Positions 1-6,120 of a stretch of DNA of 12,238 bases are shown one piece after another. The position numbers were made by a program, and so were the translations under genes. How positions within the stretch are numbered: the first letter of the stretch is position 1; each line of letters starts with the position of its first letter. The stretch spans positions 1-12,238 of the forward strand of contig JBAUTF010000321.1 in assembly GCA_049582065.1 (NCBI GenBank). Reading direction: 5' to 3'. Below the pieces are notes generated by a model. It saw only the letters and a list, made by a program, of their open reading frames with translations. It was not told where the DNA came from and did no database searches. Source of the DNA: DATKSS01 sp049582065. Its GTDB lineage: Bacteria; Chloroflexota; Dormibacteria; Dormibacterales; Dormibacteraceae.

Positions 1-79
1 AGGCGCGCCGGCCGTTTGACTCCACCTCTGCCTCGCCGCCACGCAGCCGGACGATCCGGCCGGGCCGGCTCATGCACAT
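1..79 (-). CDS. hypC: HypC/HupF-family hydrogenase maturation chaperone, N-terminal fragment cut by window edge
   Basis: HypC proteins carry the Fe(CN)2CO precursor together with HypD and deliver it to the apo large subunit; the N-terminal Cys2 is essential. The minus-strand frame from the ATG at 79 reads MCMSRPGRIVRLRGGEAEVE, then about six more residues before the edge. It shows the family's Met-Cys start, the Pro-Gly at residues 6-7 and the short beta-strand pattern that follows. A strong Shine-Dalgarno sequence, GAGGAG, lies 8 nt upstream. The start overlaps the end of the maturation protease gene by 10 nt, so the two are probably translationally coupled. Only 26 of about 75-90 codons are visible. 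The call rests on the N-terminal motif, the ribosome-binding site and the position directly behind a hydrogenase protease. Confidence 0.8.
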   Translation of the reverse strand, partial: MCMSRPGRIVRLRGGEAEVESNGRRA

Positions 80-525
80 GGAGGTGACTCCTCGAGCTGG
101 ATCGCGAAGCGCTCGGCGACCACGCGCACGGCACGGGCGACCGCGGTGCATGGCTTCGAACCCAATGCAAACTGGCTTCCCTCGATCCCGATGAGGCGTA
201 CGTGCGGCGTGGCGCCCAGCGCGCGCGCGAGCGCCAGCGCCTCAGAGACACCAAGCCCATGCGAGCTGGATCGCCCGCGAGTCACCGAGCCGTCCGGGTT
301 GAGCTCGCGCACGGTCCCCGGTGGCGCACTGCTCACCACCGCGTCGACGACGACCACCTCGGCGTGGCGCGCCATCGACTCGGCGAGAGCAGCCACATCG
401 TCCGAGTTCTCTTCCACGTCAACGTTGTCGAGCCGCAAGGCGCGAATCGCCCGTGCCGCCAGCAGGCCTGCCGCGTCGTCTCCGCGCAGCTCGTTGCCGA
501 TGCCCGCGACCAGAGTCCTCGTCAT
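70..525 (-). CDS. [NiFe]-hydrogenase maturation endopeptidase (M52, HyaD/HycI/HoxW type)
   Basis: This 151-aa cytoplasmic protease removes the C-terminal peptide of the large subunit once Ni is inserted. The N-terminus has the family signature GIGNELRGDD (residues 8-17). Asp16 or Asp17, Asp61 in VVVVDA and His89 in SSHG occupy the positions of the three nickel-sensing ligands known in HybD/HycI. The start is the ATG at 525: its ATGA overlaps the hydA stop, and the protein then begins directly with MTRTLVAGIGN. A longer reading from 564 would only add 13 non-conserved residues inside hydA. A GGAGG lies 10 nt upstream. The gene is co-transcribed with its likely substrate gene and overlaps hypC downstream. 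The product is slightly short but complete. Confidence 0.93.
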   Translation of the reverse strand: MTRTLVAGIGNELRGDDAAGLLAARAIRALRLDNVDVEENSDDVAALAESMARHAEVVVVDAVVSSAPPGTVRELNPDGSVTRGRSSSHGLGVSEALALARALGATPHVRLIGIEGSQFALGSKPCTAVARAVRVVAERFAIQLEESPPCA

Positions 526-1814
526 TGCTCTTCGACCTCCACGCGGAGGAAGTGAGTGGCACACGAGATGCAGGGGTCGTAGTTGCGGATCGTCTGCTCG
601 CTGAGAGCCTGAAGCCGATCGTTCTCGAGATGTAGGTTGGCCCCGACCACGCCGCGCAGGTCGTCCTCGATGGCCAGTTGGTTCTGGGCGGTCGGGGGAA
701 CGATGACCGCCTGCGTGATCAACCCTGCCGCGTCTAGCTCATAGCTGTGATACAGGAGCCCTCGCGGGGCTTCGCTGGCCCCGTAGCCCGTGCCGGCACG
801 AGGCTGCACGTCCACGTAACCTGACTGCGGCTCGGAGTAACCGCGGATCACATTGAGCGCGATGGCGCACGCTTCCATCGTCTCGAGCGCTCGCACGATG
901 ATGCTGCGAAACGGGTTGCGGCAACCTGCGTCGACCCCGGCCAGCGTCGCTTCCGCACGCACATCGGCGGACAGCTTGTCGAAGTTCAAGGCAAACCTGG
1001 CCAGCGGTCCGACCAGGTAGGGCTTGCCGCGGTGCCGCGACAGGAGAGCCGTCGAGTGACCCGATTGCTGCTCCGTGAACTCCACGGCGAAATCGCGAAC
1101 CGGGATGTCCAGCCCTCGCGTCGACACGATCCTGTCGCCGAGCATCGGGTAGTCGCGCGCGTGCGACAGCGAGACCAGCTCCCAGTCGGGCTCGAATTCC
1201 GGGAAATCGAACGTGGCCGTCCAGCGCACGGTGGATCGCGCCGTCTCGTAGGCCTTCTCCAGCGGTGCGACCAGGACTTCGAGCTCCGCCCGTGAAGGAG
1301 CTCTGTGAAAGCCGCCGACACGCGGGTTCACCGGATGCACCGGCCTGCCTCCAACCACCTCCACGATCTGGTTGCCGGCCTTCTTCAGCTGCAGTCCGGC
1401 TTTAACGACGTCGGCGTGGTCGCGCGCCATCGCGATCGCACTGTCGTAGCCGAGGAAGTCTGGCGCGTGGAGCAGGTAGACGTGCAGGGCGTGGCTCTCG
1501 ATCCACTCGCCGCAGTAGATGAGGCGGCGCAGGTCGTGGATAGGCCCGCCGACTGTGACTCCGCACGCGTCCTCGATCGCGACGCCGGCGCTCATCTGGT
1601 AGGCGATCGGGCAGATGCCGCAGATGCGGGCTGTGATGTCGACCGGCTCCAGGTAGGAGCGCCCGCGCAGAAGTGATTCGAAGAAGCGAGGAGGCTCGTA
1701 GAGCTCGAGGCGCACGTCCTTGACCTGCCCGCCCTTGATGCGCACGTGCAGAGCGCCCTCGCCTTCGACGCGGCCCAGCTCCGCCACCTTGATCGTGCGA
1801 TCGGCGTCGGTCAT
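522..1814 (-). CDS. hydA: Group 3b [NiFe]-hydrogenase (sulfhydrogenase-type), large/alpha subunit
   Basis: This is the catalytic NiFe subunit (430 aa) of a cytoplasmic NAD(P)-linked bidirectional hydrogenase. The N-terminus has LGRVEGEG (residues 13-20) and the first metal motif RICGICP with Cys65 and Cys68. The second motif, DPCISCATH, gives Cys415 and Cys418. The protein continues nine residues past His421, the expected site of maturation cleavage, which matches the protease gene next door. There is no Tat or secretion signal, as expected for group 3. The overall sequence, including the GGRPVHPVNPRVGGF block and the NYDPCISC end, resembles the Pyrococcus sulfhydrogenase alpha subunit and bacterial group 3b enzymes. 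The ATG at 1814 overlaps the hydD stop (ATGA) and has GGAGGAG 8 nt upstream. Confidence 0.95.
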   Translation of the reverse strand: MTDADRTIKVAELGRVEGEGALHVRIKGGQVKDVRLELYEPPRFFESLLRGRSYLEPVDITARICGICPIAYQMSAGVAIEDACGVTVGGPIHDLRRLIYCGEWIESHALHVYLLHAPDFLGYDSAIAMARDHADVVKAGLQLKKAGNQIVEVVGGRPVHPVNPRVGGFHRAPSRAELEVLVAPLEKAYETARSTVRWTATFDFPEFEPDWELVSLSHARDYPMLGDRIVSTRGLDIPVRDFAVEFTEQQSGHSTALLSRHRGKPYLVGPLARFALNFDKLSADVRAEATLAGVDAGCRNPFRSIIVRALETMEACAIALNVIRGYSEPQSGYVDVQPRAGTGYGASEAPRGLLYHSYELDAAGLITQAVIVPPTAQNQLAIEDDLRGVVGANLHLENDRLQALSEQTIRNYDPCISCATHFLRVEVEEQ

Positions 1815-2602
1815 GGCTGCGGCTCCTCCACGGCATCTTGTCTCACGGATTCATCGCGCATCTTCGGCTGCCATGCGTTCACGTTCCGCAGCCGCTGCAC
1901 CACATCGAGGCGCCGGTCGCCCAGCTCCTTCCAGCGCGCGATGAGCGACGTTGCGTTGAAGGTTTCCGACGGGCCGAAACAGCCGTAGCAGCCTCGGCCA
2001 TAGGCGGGGCAGATCGCCCCACAACCCGCGCGTGTGATGGGACCCATGCACGGCATGCCCTTGGCCACCACGACGCACTCGTGGTTGCGCAGCTTGCATT
2101 CGATGCAGACGCTGTGCGCTGGAACCGCTGCCCGGCGCGTGTGCAGGAAAGCGATGACCACCTCGAGCAGCTGGTGCCGGTTGACCGGGCAGCCCTGCAG
2201 CTCGAAATCGACCTTCACGTGGTCTGAGATCGGAGTCGACGTAGCCAGGACCTTCAGCTGTTGTGGGCGCGGGTAGACGCCCGAGGCGAAATCTCCCAGG
2301 TCGCCGAAGTTTCGCAGCGCCTGGATGCCGCCGGCGGTGGCGCACGCCCCGATCGCGACCAGGTGACGCGACTGGCGGCGAATTCGCCGAATCCGCGCGA
2401 CGTCCTTCTGGGTCGCCACCGAGCCCTCCACCAGGGCGAGGTCGTACGGTCCGCCCCTGGGGTTCGTCGAAGCCTCGAGGAAGAAAGCGACATCCACCTC
2501 GCTCGTGAGTGAGAGAAGCTCGTCTTCGAGGTCGAGCAGGCTCAGCTGGCAACCATCGCACGATGAGAACTTGAACACGGCCAACTTTGGCTTCCGAGTC
2601 AT
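1811..2602 (-). CDS. hydD: Group 3b [NiFe]-hydrogenase, small/delta subunit
   Basis: This 263-aa Fe-S subunit relays electrons between the NiFe site and the diaphorase part. The proximal 4Fe-4S ligands fit Cys15 and Cys18 (SSCDGCQL), Cys87 (GACATAGG) and Cys138 (QGCPVN). A second Cys-rich block runs from residue 166 to 208 (VCIECKLRNHEC, then GMPCMGPITRAGC, then CPAYGRGCYGC) and supplies His174 and eight cysteines for the medial and distal clusters. This arrangement matches archaeal and bacterial HydD. There is no twin-arginine leader, so the enzyme is cytoplasmic. The ATG at 2602 lies 22 nt after the hydG stop and lacks an obvious Shine-Dalgarno sequence, so translation may depend on coupling. 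The stop overlaps the hydA start. Confidence 0.94.
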   Translation of the reverse strand: MTRKPKLAVFKFSSCDGCQLSLLDLEDELLSLTSEVDVAFFLEASTNPRGGPYDLALVEGSVATQKDVARIRRIRRQSRHLVAIGACATAGGIQALRNFGDLGDFASGVYPRPQQLKVLATSTPISDHVKVDFELQGCPVNRHQLLEVVIAFLHTRRAAVPAHSVCIECKLRNHECVVVAKGMPCMGPITRAGCGAICPAYGRGCYGCFGPSETFNATSLIARWKELGDRRLDVVQRLRNVNAWQPKMRDESVRQDAVEEPQP

Positions 2603-2624
2603 TTGGACACGGGGCGCTGTCCCA

Positions 2625-3455
2625 TCACAGCTCCTTCACTGCCATCAAAGGCGTCAGGCGCGACAACGGCAGCACCGGGCCGTCGCGACAGATCAACAAC
2701 GGACCCAGTTGGCAGTGACCGCACACGCCTGCGCCGCATTGCATGTTCCGCTCCATCGAGAGCCAGACGTTGGACGGGTCGATGCCAACGTCCGTCAGGC
2801 CGGCGGCCGCGAACCGCATCATCACCTCTGGGCCGCAGACCATTGCAGTCGAGTAATCGGGTTCCACAGAGATACGTTTGAACAGCTTGGTCACGACCCC
2901 GACCTCTCCCTTCCATCCGCGCGCGGCGGCATCGACGGTCACGTGCACGTCGACGTCGAACCGGCCCCGCCATCGTTCGACCTCACGCGCGAACAGCAAA
3001 TCGCCCGGCGTTCGCGCCCCGTAGAGGATGACCACGCGCTCGTATTCGGCGCGACGCTGGAGCACCATGTGGATCGCTGAACGCAGCGGCGCCAATCCCA
3101 GGCCGCCGGCGACGACCACAACGTTCCGTCCCCGGCTTGCCTCGAGCGGCCAACCCACACCGAACGGTCCGCGCACTCCGAGCAACGCCCCCGCGCGCAG
3201 CTGTGTCAGCGCCCTGGTGACGGGGCCGACGTCCCGCACCGTGTGAGTGACACGCCCGCCGTTCACGGCGCTGATGGAGATGGGGACCTCGCCCTGGCCG
3301 AAGGCGTACAGCATGTTGAACTGACCGGGTTCGTATGAGGCCAGCGGGTCATCGAAGTCGAAGCTGACCGTGTCGCGCGTCTCTCTCCTCCGGCTTTTGA
3401 CGGTGACCATTCGAGGTAGCCCGAAGGGCGCGTCAGTGGGAAGCGACGTGGCCAT
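2625..3455 (-). CDS. hydG: Group 3b hydrogenase gamma subunit: FAD/NAD(P)H-binding reductase
   Basis: This 276-aa diaphorase subunit transfers electrons between the Fe-S chain and NAD(P). It has a ferredoxin-reductase fold: the flavin-binding YEPGQFNML (41-49) and GEVPISIS (55-62), the nucleotide-binding GGLGLAPLRS (117-126), and CGPEVMM (207-213). A C-terminal 2Fe-2S site uses Cys240, Cys245, Cys248 and Cys256 in MQCGAGVCGHC and ICRDGP. It aligns well with Pyrococcus HydG. The start at 3455 overlaps the CNBD gene by 23 nt. It is preferred because residues 10-20 (PFGLPRMVTVK) match the N-terminus of homologues, although no good ribosome-binding site precedes it. An internal ATG at 3410 is the alternative. 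Whether NADP or NAD is used cannot be read from the sequence. Confidence 0.93.
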   Translation of the reverse strand: MATSLPTDAPFGLPRMVTVKSRRRETRDTVSFDFDDPLASYEPGQFNMLYAFGQGEVPISISAVNGGRVTHTVRDVGPVTRALTQLRAGALLGVRGPFGVGWPLEASRGRNVVVVAGGLGLAPLRSAIHMVLQRRAEYERVVILYGARTPGDLLFAREVERWRGRFDVDVHVTVDAAARGWKGEVGVVTKLFKRISVEPDYSTAMVCGPEVMMRFAAAGLTDVGIDPSNVWLSMERNMQCGAGVCGHCQLGPLLICRDGPVLPLSRLTPLMAVKEL

Positions 3456-3912
3456 AGACGTCCAGCAGCTGTAGCTCGGTGAGCTCGAGGTCCCTGATGG
3501 CCAGGTCAGCGAAGCGGCTCATCAGCTCGTAGCCGAGCTCGTGGTCCCTGGCCGCCTTTCCCCGCAGGCATTCACCGTCGAGGCTGATCACCCGCGTAGG
3601 CTCGAGCGCGATCGCGTCGAAGTGCCAGCGATACGGCTCGAACAGCCACGACCATCCGACCGCTTCGCCTTCACCTCGTGTGGCCACGATGATGGGTTCT
3701 CTTCCCGGCGCCGCCATCTCGATCGACACCCGGCCGTGGCGGATCACCTGGAATGTCCCCGCCGGCTGTCCGGTATGGAACATCGCGGCGCCTCCCGCGA
3801 AGACAGCGAGCGTGCCACAGCCCGCGAGCTCGTCCAGCACCGCGTCCGGCAGCCCGGTGAAGACGCGCGATTGGGCGAGCAGGTCTCTCACGGTCTCGAT
3901 CTCGTGGGTCAT
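3433..3912 (-). CDS. Cyclic-nucleotide-binding-fold (CNBD/Crp-like) protein without DNA-binding domain, embedded in hydrogenase operon
   Basis: This 159-aa protein consists of one cupin-like CNBD beta-roll (about residues 15-125) and a C-terminal helical stretch ending LQLLDVYGHVASH. There is no room for the helix-turn-helix of Crp/Fnr regulators. Visible family features are FHTGQPAGTFQVIRHGRVSI (45-64), the Gly-Glu at 82-83, WSWLFEPYRWHFDA (87-100) and LGYELMSRFA (126-135). In canonical cAMP sites an Arg-Ser/Thr-Ala follows the Gly-Glu; here that stretch is aromatic-rich, so cAMP may not be the ligand. The ATG at 3912 overlaps the hydB stop (ATGA) and has AGGAGGAG 7 nt upstream. A longer frame to 4248 only runs antisense inside hydB. 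Similar proteins often sit between the beta and gamma genes of bacterial group 3b operons (recalled, not searched). An assembly, sensory or allosteric role is inference. Confidence 0.9.
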   Translation of the reverse strand: MTHEIETVRDLLAQSRVFTGLPDAVLDELAGCGTLAVFAGGAAMFHTGQPAGTFQVIRHGRVSIEMAAPGREPIIVATRGEGEAVGWSWLFEPYRWHFDAIALEPTRVISLDGECLRGKAARDHELGYELMSRFADLAIRDLELTELQLLDVYGHVASH

Positions 3913-5084
3913 GTGTTGGCTCCTCCTGCGCTTGCGGCGGCCTCCGCGGTGAAGGCATGCGCCTCCTGTGTTATGTCGATGGCGACCGGGCACCACGCGA
4001 TGCAGCGCCCGCAGCCGGAGCAACCGGCGGTGTCGAACTGGTCGTGCCAGGTCGAGAGCTTGTGCGTCAACCACTGCCGGTAGCGCGGCGCCGTCGAAGC
4101 GCGAACGCTGCCGCCGTGGATGTAGGAATGGCCCGAGTTGAAGCACGAGTCCCACCGGCGCTCGTGTTTGGCCGTGCCGGCCAGGTCGGAGGTGTCCTCC
4201 ACGGCCGAGCAGAAGCAGGTCGGGCAGACCATGGTGCAGTTGCCGCACGAAAGGCAGCGCTCGGCGATCGACTGCCAGCGCGGGCTTGCCTGCGCGCCGC
4301 GAAGGGTCGCGGCAATGCTCGGAGGCATCGTGCGGGTGATGCTCGCGGCCGTGGCTGCGACTGTTGATTCAGCCAATTCGATATCTGCCGTCGAAGCGGT
4401 CTCGGTGAACAGGCCGGCGACCAGCTCGCGTCCGTTTTCGGTGGCCGCCTCGACCACGAATCGATGGCCGCCCTCATCGATCTCCGTGATGGCGAGGTCG
4501 TAACCGCGCCGGGCCCGCGGCCCCGCTTGCATTGAAGGGCAGAAGCAGGTGGATGTCGAGCGGGCGCAGTTCACCGCCACGATGAAGGCGTTCTCGCGCC
4601 GGGCTCGGTAGTGCGGATCGGGATGGTCTCCACCGATGAACACCCGGTCCTGGATGAGGATCGCTTCGAGATCACATCCGCGAACTCCAAGCAAAGCGAG
4701 GGGAGCGTTCGAATCACGCTCCTCGGCGGTCGTGACCTTCCCATCCTTCAGCGAGGCCCGCCACATGACCAGGCGAGCGGGGAAGAACAGGCGCTTCCAG
4801 GAGTCGGCCGGCACCGTGTAATCGAAGAAGCGATCACCTTTCCGGGTGATGCGATAGGTGCCCGGTGACTGTTCGTCGACGACGCCGCGTGGCAGCTCCG
4901 CCGCCGACTCGATCGGTCTGATGACCAGGGCACCATGGGCAAGCACAGGTGCGTGAACCAGGTAGCCACGCCGCTTCAGCGCCTGCACGAGCTCGTCAAG
5001 CCGTGCGGCTGGAATGACGACTCGGCCCGGCGCTCCAGCGGCCGTGTCGGGTTTCCAATTCGACAATGCGGGATTCAGTGGCAC
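3909..5084 (-). CDS. hydB: Group 3b hydrogenase beta subunit: 4Fe-4S ferredoxin-type electron-transfer protein
   Basis: This is a 391-aa electron-transfer subunit. Two ferredoxin-type motifs are clear: CLSCGNCTMVCPTC (277-290) and CSGCGRCIAWCP (355-366). Further conserved elements are GVRGCDLEAI (133-142), a Cys-x-Cys at 180 and 182, and ERRWDSCFNSGHS (308-320). These match Pyrococcus HydB and the related anaerobic sulfite reductase A family. The first codon taken is the GTG at 5084. Its Shine-Dalgarno GGAGG directly abuts it with no spacer, which is abnormal, while a CTG two codons later would have a normal spacing; the true start is therefore uncertain by a few residues. The stop overlaps the CNBD start. 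An 89-nt gap with a palindrome separates it from the PRC-barrel gene upstream. Confidence 0.92.
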   Translation of the reverse strand: MPLNPALSNWKPDTAAGAPGRVVIPAARLDELVQALKRRGYLVHAPVLAHGALVIRPIESAAELPRGVVDEQSPGTYRITRKGDRFFDYTVPADSWKRLFFPARLVMWRASLKDGKVTTAEERDSNAPLALLGVRGCDLEAILIQDRVFIGGDHPDPHYRARRENAFIVAVNCARSTSTCFCPSMQAGPRARRGYDLAITEIDEGGHRFVVEAATENGRELVAGLFTETASTADIELAESTVAATAASITRTMPPSIAATLRGAQASPRWQSIAERCLSCGNCTMVCPTCFCSAVEDTSDLAGTAKHERRWDSCFNSGHSYIHGGSVRASTAPRYRQWLTHKLSTWHDQFDTAGCSGCGRCIAWCPVAIDITQEAHAFTAEAAASAGGANT

Positions 5085-5115
5085 CTCCGATCCCGATGCT
5101 CGGTCAGAGGCGATT

Positions 5116-5140
5116 GCACAGCCAGTGCCACTGGTGCCGA
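5116..5140. promoter_or_regulatory. 13-bp palindrome in the gap upstream of hydB (possible operator or leader hairpin)
   Basis: CCAGTG-C-CACTGG at 5122-5134 is a perfect inverted repeat with a single central base. In RNA it can fold as a 5-bp stem with a 3-nt loop, extended with a bulge by GCAC/GTGC on its flanks. It lies in the 89-nt gap between the PRC-barrel and hydB genes, about 40 nt before the hydB start. A dimeric regulator site or an mRNA structure are both possible. No promoter could be assigned beside it. Confidence 0.3.
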
Positions 5141-5173
5141 TGGCGGCGGGCCGAACGCCCCTGGGCTACTCGC

Positions 5174-5815
5174 TCATTTGGTGAACGGCTTCAGGTTCTC
5201 GATCTCCGATTCGTCGAGGTCGGCGAACAGCGCCATGTCGTCGGCGCGCGAGATGAACCGGATCGGCAGCACGACCTCGTTCTTGAAGAACCCTTCAGGC
5301 GTGATCACGACCCCGACCAGCTCTCCCTTGTCGTAAAGCAGCGCCCGGACCCGGCCCAGGCGGCGGCCCGTGTGGCCGAGCATGACGTTCTCGTCGTCAT
5401 CGATCTCGATCGCGCCGCTCGGCTTGTTGGCGACCTCCTCTGTGTTCGTGAGCCCGACACCGCCTGTCAGGGTCTCCGCCTCGTCGAGCACGGCCTCGCC
5501 CGCAGTCAGCGGCTTGAACCGGTAGCTGAGGTAGGGCTGCTGGCCACGAATCTCGTCTGCGGACATCGAAAGGCGAACCAGGTCGTGTGTGGCCGACTCG
5601 ACCGCGGAAATTGGAATCATCACCTCATCGGTGATGTAGAGCTTCTCCGCGGCGATGAGACGGCCGACGAGCGACCTGTCGTCCTTGAGCACGATCGCCT
5701 GTGGGCCAAAACCTTCCTGGTCGACCAGGACACTGGCCAGGACTCCGGCCTTGCCGCCGTCGCTCGCCAGGACGTCCACGCCGAGCCGGAAATCTGAAAG
5801 CTCCGGCATCAACAT
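5174..5815 (-). CDS. Tandem PRC-barrel domain protein
   Basis: This 213-aa soluble protein has two PRC-barrel-like halves: residues 10-86 (LGVDVLASDGGKAGVLASVL onward, ending near LSMSADEI) and residues 143-208 (NVMLGHTGRRLGRVRALLYD onward, ending in the acidic DLDESEIENLKPF). An acidic, Glu-rich linker joins them. PRC barrels occur in the photosynthetic reaction centre H subunit and in RimM, and act as protein or RNA contact modules; no enzymatic residues are expected or seen. There is no signal peptide or membrane segment. It is the first gene of the same-strand run that continues into the hydrogenase operon, 89 nt upstream of hydB. The start at 5815 has no convincing Shine-Dalgarno sequence. 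An ATG at 5809 is an equally good start and would suit a leaderless transcript. The cellular role is unknown. Confidence 0.85.
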   Translation of the reverse strand: MLMPELSDFRLGVDVLASDGGKAGVLASVLVDQEGFGPQAIVLKDDRSLVGRLIAAEKLYITDEVMIPISAVESATHDLVRLSMSADEIRGQQPYLSYRFKPLTAGEAVLDEAETLTGGVGLTNTEEVANKPSGAIEIDDDENVMLGHTGRRLGRVRALLYDKGELVGVVITPEGFFKNEVVLPIRFISRADDMALFADLDESEIENLKPFTK

Positions 5816-5823
5816 CCATTATG
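5809..5823 (-). promoter_or_regulatory. Candidate -10 element for the PRC-hydrogenase transcript (possibly leaderless)
   Basis: On the minus strand CATAAT (5823-5818) matches the -10 consensus at five of six positions. It lies 8 nt before the ATG at 5809 and 2 nt before the ATG at 5815. No convincing -35 was found; CCGACG about 19 nt upstream is a poor match. If this is the promoter, the mRNA would begin at or very near the 5809 ATG, which would make that the true start. This reads as inference only. Confidence 0.3.
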
Positions 5824-5885
5824 GAGAGGAGCCCGGTACGCACGTCGGGCGCAGCCCGGGTTCGCCTCCCGGCTCTACCCGACCG

Positions 5886-6083
5886 TCAGCGCAGCTCGAA
5901 GATCTCGTAGTCGAGCCGGCTCAGGTCCGGGGTGACGACTCCTTTCGCCACGGCCTGGATCTTGTTCAGCCACGCGTACCGGGGATCGGCAGTGTCGTAG
6001 AGCGGCGCCGCGGTGTCCAGGCCAGTCCCAGGTGCTCCCCGGTGGAGAGCCTGCACGCGATGCGATGGACGCGCCGGTGGCAT
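5886..6083 (-). pseudogene. DUF3237-family protein, C-terminal remnant
   Basis: The minus-strand frame ending at 5886 encodes DTADPRYAWLNKIQAV and then SRLDYEIFELR at the stop. This matches the conserved end of DUF3237 proteins (a Thr/Asp-Pro-x-Tyr-Ala-Trp-Leu-Asn block followed by a final Tyr-x-Val/Ile-Tyr/Phe-x-Val/Leu strand). About 60 residues are recognisable. The first 90 or so residues of the family are missing: an in-frame stop lies at 6099-6101, and the plus-strand MetE-like gene begins at 6121, where the missing part would be. No ribosome-binding site fits the ATG at 6083. A decayed or recombination-truncated gene is the simplest reading. The family's function is unknown. Confidence 0.5.
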
Positions 6084-6107
6084 TCGCTCCGGGCTCGCTC
6101 AAGGCCG

Positions 6108-6113
6108 TACCCT
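6108..6113 (+). promoter_or_regulatory. Candidate -10 (TACCCT) for a leaderless MetE-like mRNA
   Basis: TACCCT fits the TANNNT pattern and ends 7 nt before the GTG at 6121, the spacing expected if transcription starts at the start codon. There is no Shine-Dalgarno sequence in the same interval, which favours leaderless initiation. No clear -35 was found. Confidence 0.33.
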
Positions 6114-6120
6114 ATTCCCC

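Noticed and set aside
46..60. GCCGGA-CGA-TCCGGC hairpin as terminator of the hydrogenase operon
   Set aside because: It lies inside the hypC coding frame and no T-run follows.
3913..4248. N-terminal extension of the CNBD protein
   Set aside because: It is Arg/His/Leu-rich antisense-frame sequence inside hydB, and a strong ribosome-binding site precedes the ATG at 3912.
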